Shown here one piece after another: positions 6,589-14,002 of a stretch of DNA of 25,495 bases (its first letter is position 1; every line of letters begins with the position of its first letter). Below the pieces are notes generated by a model that made no database searches, had not been told where the DNA came from, and saw nothing but the letters and a program-made list of their open reading frames with translations. The position numbers and the translations under genes are program-made. Source of the DNA: Candidatus Anaerobutyricum stercoripullorum (GTDB lineage: Bacteria; Bacillota; Clostridia; Lachnospirales; Lachnospiraceae); contig DXEQ01000011.1 in assembly GCA_019114885.1 (NCBI GenBank), positions 1 to 25,495 of the forward strand, written 5' to 3'.

Positions 6589-8814
6589 ATGAGCAAAGGA
6601 AAGGCAATGGCCCAGAGTATACGGAAGTTTTTCGGGGAGAAGCTGGGCAGGAAGTTTCTGATTTTTCTGGAAGTGCTGCTGGCAGCGGCATTTCTCATGC
6701 AGCCGCATCTGTATTATGACGGGACGGCTTCTACCTTTTTCGGAAGATTTTATGCGGATTCCATTACGATCTGCGGGGGATTATGGATCATTCTTGTATT
6801 CCTCACGGTAAAAGAAGTACATTTTAGCGAGAAGCTGAACAGGGGACTCAGCTGGGCGGCAGCGTTTCTGACTCCGCTGGCTGCTTTTTTGTGGCTGGAG
6901 ATCTACAATGACATGCAGTTCTGGGGACCGCTCGATCAGATTCCGGCGCTGTACCTGTTCCTGGATCTGGTCATCTACTATGTGATCTACCTGTTCCTGC
7001 TGCTGATCTTTAACAGCATCCGGGGCGCGTCCGCCGCCATGATCGTCGCCACAGCGTTTTTTGGCATCATGAATTATGAGCTGACGGTGTTCAGGAGCAT
7101 GTCCTTTATCGCTTCGGATATCTATTCGTTTTTTACGGCCCTCTCGGTGGCCAATACATACCAGCCGGAGATTGACGTGGACACAGCGGAGTTTTTCCTG
7201 CTGGCCCTGGTTCTTCTGGCGCTCTTATTCAAGCTTAAGAAGTTCCGGCTGTTTCGCTGGAAGGCGAGAACAGCATTTGCCGCCGCGTTTACGGTGGCCT
7301 TTATGGGATTCTGTCAGGTTTATGTGTTCAGCGACTACCTGGAGAATATCGGCGTGGATTTCCGGGTGTACCGCCCGCAGTATAAGTATCGTTACTACGG
7401 CACGCTGCTGACTACCATCCGGACCTTCGGCTACCTGCATGTGACGGAGCCGGAGGGATATTCTGTGGACGCTGTGCAGGAGATCACCAGTGATTACGTG
7501 GCAAGCGAAGAATCGCTGTCCGGCACGGCTGTTGCCTCCGCCGGATGGAAGAGTTCTGACGGCATGTCCGACAGTCTGCATCTGCTGGCGCATCCGGAAG
7601 TCAGCGCGGCCGAGACGAAGGGAGACCGGGATGCGGCCAGACAGAAGAGTTCCGGCAGCAAGGCAGGGAAGAAGTCCTCGTCCGGCAAGAAGGGGCAGAA
7701 GCCGAATATTATTGCTATCATGAACGAGTCCTTTGCTGATCTGGCGGCGGTGGGCGATATGGAGATCACCAATGACTACATGCCGTTTTTCCGCAGCCTG
7801 AAAAAGAATACGATCAAGGGATATACCTATTCCTCCGTCTTCGGTGGCAACACGGCCAACTCGGAGTTTGAGTTTCTCACCGGCAATACCATGGCGTTTC
7901 TGCCGGATAACTCGGTGCCGTATCAGCTGTTTTTGCGCAGCAAGACGGCAGGGCTGACCTATAATCTGGAGGCGCAGGGGTACGGACCGCTCTACGCCCT
8001 TCATCCGTATTACAAGACCGGCTACAGCCGGTATAAGATTTATCCGCTGATGGGCTTTGACCGGTTCTATACCTCGGATGATTTTTCAGATGGCACAGAT
8101 ACGGTCAACTACCACATCACGGACAAGGCGGATTACAAGAAGATCATCGAGCTGTATGAGGACGCGCAGGGAGAGGATTCTCCGTTTTATCTGTTCAACG
8201 TCACCATGCAGAACCACGGCAGCTACGACGGAAGCACGCTGGAGACGGGCGACTCGGTGCAGCTTGAGGGCGCGCTGGCGGGCTACTCCAAGGCGGAGCA
8301 GTATCTGAACATGGTGCGGATGTCCGATAAGGCGTTAAAGAAGCTGATCCGTTATTTTGAGAAGGTGGATGAGCCGACGGTCATTGTATTTTTCGGCGAC
8401 CATCAGCCGGATCTGGAGGACAGCTTTTACGATACCCTTCTGGGCACAAAGACGGAGAATCTGGAAGGAGAAGAACTGGAACAGCTTTATAAGGTGCCGT
8501 TTCTGATCTGGGCCAACTACGATATCGAGGAGCAGACCATCGAGCGCACCAGCAACAATTATCTGAACACCTATCTGGCCGACGTGGCCGGACTGGAAAA
8601 GACCGGCTATCAGGAGTTTCTGACCGATCTGCGCGAGGAAGTTCCGTGTATTAACGCCTACGGATACTGGGGCAGCGACGGGAACTTTTATGAGATTGAC
8701 GATGAGACTTCCCCGTATTATAATCTGATACATCAGTACAATCTGCTGGAGTACAATAACCTCTTCGGAAAAGAAGAGCAGCAGACATCATTTTTCTATC
8801 TGCAGGGGGAGTAA
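6589..8814 (+). CDS. LTA synthase family membrane phosphotransferase (LtaS-like)
   Basis: LtaS-type enzymes move glycerol-phosphate or similar groups from lipid donors onto envelope polymers on the outer face of the membrane. The 741-residue product has about six or seven membrane helices up to residue 247, a long polar linker (about 290-370, Ser/Lys/Gly rich) and a sulfatase-like extracellular domain. Catalytic residues are visible: metal ligand E380 in N-E-S, nucleophile T422 in GGNTANSEF, and D604-H605 in FFGDHQP. QNHGSYDG near 541-548 is also conserved. I chose ATG 6589 behind GGAGG; ATG 6607 (behind AAAGGAAAGG) and ATG 6526 are alternatives. The HPr-like gene follows after two bases. The polymer made is unknown; a polyglycerol-phosphate or a related decoration is likely. 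Confidence 0.9.
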   Translation: MSKGKAMAQSIRKFFGEKLGRKFLIFLEVLLAAAFLMQPHLYYDGTASTFFGRFYADSITICGGLWIILVFLTVKEVHFSEKLNRGLSWAAAFLTPLAAFLWLEIYNDMQFWGPLDQIPALYLFLDLVIYYVIYLFLLLIFNSIRGASAAMIVATAFFGIMNYELTVFRSMSFIASDIYSFFTALSVANTYQPEIDVDTAEFFLLALVLLALLFKLKKFRLFRWKARTAFAAAFTVAFMGFCQVYVFSDYLENIGVDFRVYRPQYKYRYYGTLLTTIRTFGYLHVTEPEGYSVDAVQEITSDYVASEESLSGTAVASAGWKSSDGMSDSLHLLAHPEVSAAETKGDRDAARQKSSGSKAGKKSSSGKKGQKPNIIAIMNESFADLAAVGDMEITNDYMPFFRSLKKNTIKGYTYSSVFGGNTANSEFEFLTGNTMAFLPDNSVPYQLFLRSKTAGLTYNLEAQGYGPLYALHPYYKTGYSRYKIYPLMGFDRFYTSDDFSDGTDTVNYHITDKADYKKIIELYEDAQGEDSPFYLFNVTMQNHGSYDGSTLETGDSVQLEGALAGYSKAEQYLNMVRMSDKALKKLIRYFEKVDEPTVIVFFGDHQPDLEDSFYDTLLGTKTENLEGEELEQLYKVPFLIWANYDIEEQTIERTSNNYLNTYLADVAGLEKTGYQEFLTDLREEVPCINAYGYWGSDGNFYEIDDETSPYYNLIHQYNLLEYNNLFGKEEQQTSFFYLQGE

Positions 8815-8816
8815 AT

Positions 8817-9080
8817 ATGGTATCGCAGAAGGTGACAGTCATCAATCCGACGGGACTTCACGCCAGACCGGCGGCGGTCCTTGCCAGAGAGGCGAAGCAG
8901 TTTGATTCGGAGATCGCCGTCGTATCCGGTTCCCGGAAGGTGGACGCCAAAAATGTACTGGCGCTCATGGACGCGGGTGTGAACGGAGGCATGGAGATCA
9001 CTGTGGAGTGTATCGGAGCAGATGAAGAAGAAGCCCTGAAAGCCCTGATTCTTGCCATTGAGAGCGGACTGGGCGAGTAG
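8817..9080 (+). CDS. HPr-family phosphocarrier with His15 but Asn46
   Basis: The 87-residue protein has the HPr fold length. HPr carries phosphate from Enzyme I to sugar-specific PTS proteins and to PRD regulators through His15. The motif T12-G-L-H15-A-R-P-A is intact. The regulatory region reads R40-K-V-D-A-K45-N46-V-L-A-L-M, so the residue at position 46, normally the Ser phosphorylated by HPr kinase, is Asn. Such a protein could carry phosphate but not act in CcpA catabolite repression through Ser46-P. GGGGGAG at the end of the upstream gene, overlapping its stop, provides the ribosome site, so the two are one operon. Whether the genome has another, canonical HPr cannot be seen here. It converges on mtlR across a bidirectional terminator. 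Confidence 0.93.
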   Translation: MVSQKVTVINPTGLHARPAAVLAREAKQFDSEIAVVSGSRKVDAKNVLALMDAGVNGGMEITVECIGADEEEALKALILAIESGLGE

Positions 9081-9098
9081 ATCACAAGTGGATAAGAT

Positions 9099-9180
9099 AA
9101 AAAGAGCCCCTGGCGGGGCTGAATCGACAGCATACGGTTGGATACCGGTGCTCTTGATGCCCGCCGGGGCTCTTTTTTTT
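9099..9180. terminator. Bidirectional terminator with a 42-nt loop between HPr and mtlR
   Basis: AAAAAGAGCCCCTGGCGGG (9099-9117) pairs with CCCGCCGGGGCTCTTTTT (9160-9177), with one bulged T, and ends in an eight-base T-run. The A-run on the left supplies a T-run for transcripts from the minus strand. The 42-base insert between the arms is unusually long for a terminator loop. The 170 bases beyond, to the mtlR stop, are GC-rich and show no gene. Confidence 0.85.
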
Positions 9181-9350
9181 GCAGTCTTGGAGCCCCGCGG
9201 GCAATGGTCGTGTGGGCGGCCGGGCCTGCAGGAGCGACCGTCCATGCCCGGCATAAATGGCTGGCATGCAGCCGCCAGAGCGAGCCATGTAGCTTGGAGA
9301 GCCGGCTGCCAGCGGGCCTTGCTGCCCCGCGCTGCAAAGGTACAGCCTGT

Positions 9351-11480
9351 TTATTTCTGCTCGCGGAGCAGCGAGGAGTCTTTCAGATGGAGGCGGTTTT
9401 GCACCGTGCTTCGGTAGAAGCGCAGGAGCGTGACTTCCAGCAGCCGTGTGAAAGTCTCGTCGTCCATGTTCTGGAGGGCCTTGAGCAGAAGCGGCTCTTC
9501 CAGCAGCGCGCCCACGATCTCGCTGGCCACCGGGGCGGCCGTCTCATTTTTATCATCCGAAGGAATCAGGGAGACGACGGCGCCGCGGATGATGCGGCCC
9601 TTTTCGTAGACCGGAGGTTCCAGTCGGATGTAGCCGAAACAGGAGCGGCTGACCTTCGGACTCCTTCCGTGAAGAAGAAGGGCGAAAAAAGGCTTTATGT
9701 ATGTATCCGAGAGCTGATCTCTCGCTTTTAATACCTCATAAAAATGTTCTTCCAGTTCCGGTGTGTCGGCAAACAGGGTGGCGGCGTAGGAGATGATCTC
9801 ATCCCGGTTTTTTAAGACCGGGGCCTGCCCGATGCGGATGTTGTCAAGGAGCTGGTAGATCTCGCTGCCTAAAGCGGAGACGAAATCCACGTCCTCTTTG
9901 CTGATGGGAGCCTCCGGAATCACGGCTTCGGTTGGAGTCTCCTGGGCTTTCTGCCGTTGGAGCATCTTGATCTTGGAGTCCAGAAGCATCTTGTCCTGCC
10001 GGGTGAGAATCGGGCTTACGTGAAGGTAGCGGTAGGAAATGTGCAGCTTCACGGTGGAGATGATCAGGTCGATGCCTTCCTCCCGCAGTTTCTCGCTGTC
10101 AATCTCAAAGGCGGAGGTCATGCCCCGGATATCCAGATCCGGATATTCTTTTTTCAGGCTGGAGGCCAGCAGTCTGGAACTGCCGATACCGGTAGGACAG
10201 ACGATGATCACGGAGATCTGCTGTTTCAGTTTCTCCAGACGCTCTTTTGCCATGACAAAATAAATGGTGACGAATCCGGTCTCGCTGGCCGGCACGGACT
10301 GGATGCCCAGTGTCGGACACAGGGAGGCCATGCCTTTCTCGCAGGCCTTGTACACCACAGGATAACTCTCCTGAAAATCACTGAGGAGAGGGTTCTCCAC
10401 GGGGATTCCCGCCCGGAGTCTTGCGATGGTCGGCTGGATATGGGCGCTCAGTTCCCGCAGCAGCCGCGCGTCATTCATAAAGTTGAGCTCCAGAATCTCG
10501 CCGACCCGCCGGATGATGGACAGGGTGATCTGGTGTACGTCCAGGTTCCGGATCTCCGTCAGATCCCGTTGATCAGACGGCCAGATGCGGAGTCCGGAGA
10601 GGTAGGTGGCCAGAAACAGGGTCTCCTCCACGGAGATGGACAGCTGGTAGCGCTTGCGCAGGATGCGCATGATATACTCGGCCACCGCGTATTCCGGCTG
10701 GATGGAGATCTCGGAGAAGGACTGCCCTGCCTCCGTGATAAAGCAGTTGGCCTGCATCCTCTCAATGGAGAGAGCGATATAGATGAGCAGGTGGAGATAC
10801 CCGCTGTCGGACAGATGCAGGTTCAGCTCCTTCTCACAGTCCGCGAGGATATCGTTGACTTCCAGAAGGGTCTCCTCATGGGGACCGCCGGCAAAGGCGT
10901 CGTTGTCCGCGGCCAGTTCATTTTTCTGAATCTGTCCCAGAGCCAGATCGTCATTGACCCGGTTGTAAATCCAGGAGGTGACAGCCTGCCGCCGGGCAAT
11001 CTCCGTTCCCTCGATGAAGAGGCCCAGTCCCTGCCGCCGGACCAGCGTCAGGTGGTATCTGGAGAACCAGTCGCTCAAATGATTGAGATCGGCGCTCAGG
11101 GTTCCCTCGGAGATACCAAGTTTGTCGGTGAAATAAAAGGACTTCAGCGGTTCGTCGGCAAAAAGAAGCTCCCGGCAGATGAGACGCTCTCTCTCCTGAC
11201 GGTTCTCTCCCGATGTATGCGGGCTTTCGGTCTCATCCAGAAGGGCGAGCAGTTCCTGCCGGCGCGTTTCCGGTTCGTCCAGAAGCAGTCCCACACTCCG
11301 CTTTCGCACAAAATGATATCCCCGGGAAGTAAGCCATTTTTCCACGGTGGGAAGCTCCCGCTGCACAGAACGGTCGCTCACGGCCAGTTCCTCCGAGATG
11401 ATCCCGATGGTGACAGGGTGATCCTGCGGGAAGCGGGCGAGGATCCGTATGATATTTTCAGCGCGTTGTGTAAGCTGCAT
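9351..11480 (-). CDS. mtlR: PRD-containing activator of the mannitol operon (MtlR)
   Basis: The 709-residue protein has the MtlR domain order: two helix-turn-helix domains (about 1-70 and 100-160), PRD1 (about 185-300), PRD2 (about 305-415), an EIIB-Gat-like domain with C428 in IIVCPTGIG, and an EIIA-Mtl-like domain (about 530-695) with H604 in LLLHGRS. In Bacillus MtlR, phosphorylation of PRD2 by HPr activates and phosphorylation of the EIIB or EIIA domains tunes it. Here H347 in PRD2 (LSAHIQPTIARL) matches the activating histidine. The other three expected PRD histidine positions appear to be Tyr (234, 293, 407). The gene diverges from mtlA and should activate it. A start at 11480 has only a weak AAGAGAG ribosome site. 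It could regulate another sugar, but mtlA next door makes mannitol the best choice. Confidence 0.93.
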   Translation of the reverse strand: MQLTQRAENIIRILARFPQDHPVTIGIISEELAVSDRSVQRELPTVEKWLTSRGYHFVRKRSVGLLLDEPETRRQELLALLDETESPHTSGENRQERERLICRELLFADEPLKSFYFTDKLGISEGTLSADLNHLSDWFSRYHLTLVRRQGLGLFIEGTEIARRQAVTSWIYNRVNDDLALGQIQKNELAADNDAFAGGPHEETLLEVNDILADCEKELNLHLSDSGYLHLLIYIALSIERMQANCFITEAGQSFSEISIQPEYAVAEYIMRILRKRYQLSISVEETLFLATYLSGLRIWPSDQRDLTEIRNLDVHQITLSIIRRVGEILELNFMNDARLLRELSAHIQPTIARLRAGIPVENPLLSDFQESYPVVYKACEKGMASLCPTLGIQSVPASETGFVTIYFVMAKERLEKLKQQISVIIVCPTGIGSSRLLASSLKKEYPDLDIRGMTSAFEIDSEKLREEGIDLIISTVKLHISYRYLHVSPILTRQDKMLLDSKIKMLQRQKAQETPTEAVIPEAPISKEDVDFVSALGSEIYQLLDNIRIGQAPVLKNRDEIISYAATLFADTPELEEHFYEVLKARDQLSDTYIKPFFALLLHGRSPKVSRSCFGYIRLEPPVYEKGRIIRGAVVSLIPSDDKNETAAPVASEIVGALLEEPLLLKALQNMDDETFTRLLEVTLLRFYRSTVQNRLHLKDSSLLREQK

Positions 11481-11548
11481 AGTATTCTCTCTTTCTATGT
11501 AAAAATGAAACTAAAAATGAAACATCGTATCATAAAGAATTATTTTTT

Positions 11549-11577
11549 ATTATACAGGACTTTGTCTGATTTAAAAA
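11549..11577 (-). promoter_or_regulatory. Likely mtlR promoter
   Basis: On the minus strand a perfect -10 TATAAT (11554 down to 11549) lies about 70 bases upstream of the mtlR start. The matching -35 is poor (TTTTTA at 11577-11572 with 17-base spacing), so weak or activated expression is expected. Confidence 0.5.
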
Positions 11578-11622
11578 TAAAAAAATAAAAAAAGAAAAAA
11601 CGGAAGAAAAAAAAGGAATCAT
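11571..11622. other. Phased A-tracts between mtlR and mtlA
   Basis: Several A4 to A8 runs lie in this interval between the divergent promoters. Such tracts usually bend DNA and could bring MtlR-bound sites and promoters together. This is a compositional observation; curvature was not calculated. Confidence 0.45.
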
Positions 11623-11687
11623 TTCCGAAAGAAAGTAATAATAGACAAAAATACAGAAGAAAAATTAGTGATTTTGTTCAGTGTGCT

Positions 11688-11720
11688 CAAGTTTGTCGTA
11701 AATGCTTTGTGACAAACTTG
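11688..11720. promoter_or_regulatory. Inverted repeat, candidate MtlR operator
   Basis: CAAGTTTGTC (11688-11697) and GACAAACTTG (11711-11720) are a perfect 10-bp inverted repeat around 13 bases. It ends 13 bases before the -35 of the mtlA promoter, where an activator should bind. TTGTGACAA within the right half resembles the TTG-N-CACA type half-site recalled for Bacillus MtlR. Binding is inferred. Confidence 0.65.
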
Positions 11721-11733
11721 TAATATCATTCGT

Positions 11734-11762
11734 TTGTAAATCGAAAGAAATTCTTATACAAT
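11734..11762 (+). promoter_or_regulatory. mtlA promoter
   Basis: TTGTAA (11734-11739), 17 bases, then TACAAT (11757-11762). The imperfect -35 next to the inverted repeat suits an activator-dependent promoter. It leaves a leader of about 140 bases before mtlA. Confidence 0.6.
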
Positions 11763-11910
11763 AAAATCATCAAGAGACAGAGAACCGGCCGGGTCGTGTG
11801 AAACCGGAGCAATGGCCGCCGCTTCTTTAGCGAGAAGGGGACGGCAGAGGGAGGGGGACAAAAACCACGGCAGGTTCGAAACGCATATATAAAGAGAGGA
11901 GAAATGCAAC

Positions 11911-13818
11911 ATGAAAAATGCAGTACAACGTTTTGGTAAGTTCCTTTCTGCAATGGTTATGCCGAACATCGGCGCATTCATCGCATGGGGCTTTATCACC
12001 GCATTGTTCATTGAAGCCGGATGGCTGCCGAACGAACAGCTCGCTTCCCTGAACGGACCAATGCTTAACTACCTGCTTCCAATCCTGATTGGTGTACAGG
12101 GTGGTAAACTGGTAGGCGGAGACAGAGGAGCCGTTATGGGCGCCATCGCCACCGTCGGCGTGATCGTCGGTGCTCCGGACTACCCGATGTTAATGGGCTC
12201 CATGGTCATGGGTCCTCTGGCAGGCTTCGTCATCAAGAAGTTTGACCAGGCAATGGACGGCAGAATGCCGGCCGGATTTGAGATGCTGATCAACAACTTC
12301 TCCGTTGGTATCTTCGGTATGATCCTGGCGATCATCGGATTTTACGCCATCGGACCTCTGATGAGTGCGATTCTCGTTATCCTGCGGGGCGGCGTTGAGA
12401 TTCTTATTAACAACGGACTCCTTCCGCTGGCAGCCATCTTCATCGAGCCGGCGAAGGTATTGTTCCTGAACAACGCCATCAATCAGGGAATCTTCACACC
12501 AATTGGTATTACACAGGCGGCAGAAGCAGGAAAATCCATCATGTACATGCTGGAGACAAATCCTGGTCCTGGTTTCGGACTTCTTCTGGCGTACTGGGTA
12601 TTCTCCAAAGACCGTGCGACAAAGGATTCCGCTCCGGGCGCGATCATTATCCAGTTCCTGGGTGGTATTCACGAGATTTATTTCCCGTACATATTGATGA
12701 ACCCATTTGTTATCATCGGACCTATCCTTGGTAACATCTGTGCCATCTTCTTCTTCAGTATTATGGACGCAGGTCTGGTAGGACCGGCAGCGCCAGGTTC
12801 CATCATCGCGTTCCTTGCCATGTCGCCGAGAGATTCCATCCTGATTTCTGTAATTGGTGTTGCCATTGCTGCGGCAGTATCCTTCCTGGTATCTTCACCG
12901 ATCATCAGAATGGCAGGAGCCAGGAGTCTTGAAGACGCACAGGCACAGAAAGACAGCATGAAGGCGGAGTCCAAAGGCGCAGCCCCTGCACGTACCGGCG
13001 CGGAGGTTGCAACGGATGCCATCCAGAAGATCATTTTCGCCTGCGATGCAGGTATGGGATCTTCCGCCATGGGCGCGACCAAATTCAGAAACCGTATTAA
13101 ACCTTTAAACCTTGGAATTACCGTAACAAATACATCTGTAGATAACGTTCCTGGAGACGCGGACGTTGTGGTATGCCAGTACATTTTACAGGACAGAGCC
13201 GCACAGAGCGCGCCACAGGCAAGACTGGTCACTCTGGGCAACTTCTTACAGGACCCGAATCTGGACGCTCTGTATGCTGAGCTGGAACAGAGGGCCAACG
13301 GCACTTCGGCACAGGCGGAAGCCGCAGCGACAGAAGCTCCGGCAGAGGCCGCACCGGCAGCGCAGGCTCCAGCAGAAGAACCGCAGGAAGGCGGAAAGAA
13401 AGCCGTTCTTGTAAGAGAGGGCGTCCGCACCGGACTTGCCAGCGTGAGCAAGGAAGAAGCCATCCGGGCAGCCGGAGAACTCTTAAATGAGCTGGGATTT
13501 GTAAACGCAGATTACATTGACGCCATGCTGGAACGTGAGAAACTGGTTTCCACATACATGGGTATGGGCGTAGCCATCCCGCATGGTACCGCCACCGCTA
13601 AAGATACGGTTAAGAAATCCGGTATCGTAGTGATGCAGTATCCGGACGGTGTTGACTTCGGCGATGAGAAGGCTTATCTGGTCATCGGTATTGCCGGTGT
13701 CGGCGACGAACATCTGGAGATCCTCGGCAGAATCGTGGAGAGCCTTGAGGATGAGGAGCTTCTTGAGAAGCTGAAAAAAGAGGCGGACGTGGATACGATC
13801 ATGAAGACATTCGGCTAA
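11911..13818 (+). CDS. mtlA: PTS mannitol permease, fused EIICBA
   Basis: MtlA imports mannitol and phosphorylates it to mannitol-1-phosphate. The 635 residues hold all three domains: a membrane EIIC (about 1-340) with the GGIHE motif at 251-255, EIIB with C378 in IIFACDAGMGSS, and EIIA with H558 in GVAIPHGT. A flexible Ala/Pro/Glu-rich linker (about 464-495) joins B to A. In many Firmicutes EIIA is the separate gene mtlF; here it is fused as in enteric bacteria, and no mtlF is seen. AGAGAGGAG lies just upstream of the ATG. The codons look like those of a well-expressed gene (many CTG, AAC, ATC). It is followed after 184 bases by mtlD, and control by divergent mtlR is expected. Confidence 0.97.
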   Translation: MKNAVQRFGKFLSAMVMPNIGAFIAWGFITALFIEAGWLPNEQLASLNGPMLNYLLPILIGVQGGKLVGGDRGAVMGAIATVGVIVGAPDYPMLMGSMVMGPLAGFVIKKFDQAMDGRMPAGFEMLINNFSVGIFGMILAIIGFYAIGPLMSAILVILRGGVEILINNGLLPLAAIFIEPAKVLFLNNAINQGIFTPIGITQAAEAGKSIMYMLETNPGPGFGLLLAYWVFSKDRATKDSAPGAIIIQFLGGIHEIYFPYILMNPFVIIGPILGNICAIFFFSIMDAGLVGPAAPGSIIAFLAMSPRDSILISVIGVAIAAAVSFLVSSPIIRMAGARSLEDAQAQKDSMKAESKGAAPARTGAEVATDAIQKIIFACDAGMGSSAMGATKFRNRIKPLNLGITVTNTSVDNVPGDADVVVCQYILQDRAAQSAPQARLVTLGNFLQDPNLDALYAELEQRANGTSAQAEAAATEAPAEAAPAAQAPAEEPQEGGKKAVLVREGVRTGLASVSKEEAIRAAGELLNELGFVNADYIDAMLEREKLVSTYMGMGVAIPHGTATAKDTVKKSGIVVMQYPDGVDFGDEKAYLVIGIAGVGDEHLEILGRIVESLEDEELLEKLKKEADVDTIMKTFG

Positions 13819-13874
13819 AGAAAGAGTCGGAAGTATTAACAGATAAGATTGAATAATTACTAACCTACAGGGGA

Positions 13875-13941
13875 AAGGAGGGGATTGTACAGAAGAATGA
13901 GACCGAAGGGCAAAACGGTTTTCACTGTACATCCCCTTCTT
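13875..13941 (+). promoter_or_regulatory. Long hairpin between mtlA and mtlD
   Basis: The 5' arm 13875-13892 (AAGGAGGGGATTGTACAG) pairs with the 3' arm from about 13925 to 13941 (CTGTACATCCCCTTCTT) with one bulge and one mismatch, and ACCG/CGGT can form a small inner stem. There is no T-run, so it looks like an mRNA processing or stability element rather than a terminator. The left arm hides a near-perfect Shine-Dalgarno AAAGGAGG. Confidence 0.6.
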
Positions 13942-13950
13942 AATGTATAA
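13885..13950 (+). CDS. Possible 21-codon small ORF inside the mtlA-mtlD hairpin
   Basis: A TTG at 13885, or an in-frame ATG at 13897, opens a short frame ending in TAA at 13948-13950; from the ATG it reads MRPKGKTVFTVHPLLNV. AAAGGAGG at 13874-13881 is a consensus ribosome site, but it is only three bases from the TTG and fifteen from the ATG, neither ideal. Much of the frame lies in the stem. It may be a leader-like ORF that opens or closes the hairpin, or chance. There is no homology evidence. Confidence 0.25.
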   Translation: MYRRMRPKGKTVFTVHPLLNV

Positions 13951-14002
13951 CGGGTATAATATTTCACTTTTAATTTCATATTTTAGAAAAGAGGAGATTA
14001 TC

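Noticed and set aside
9957..11588. A 543-codon open frame on the plus strand
   Set aside because: It is antisense to mtlR, whose domains are clear. The product shows no motif and no ribosome site was seen.
11812..11892. A 26-codon frame in the mtlA leader
   Set aside because: The GGAG is only two bases from its ATG and the encoded peptide has no regulatory codon run. Chance is the simplest reading.
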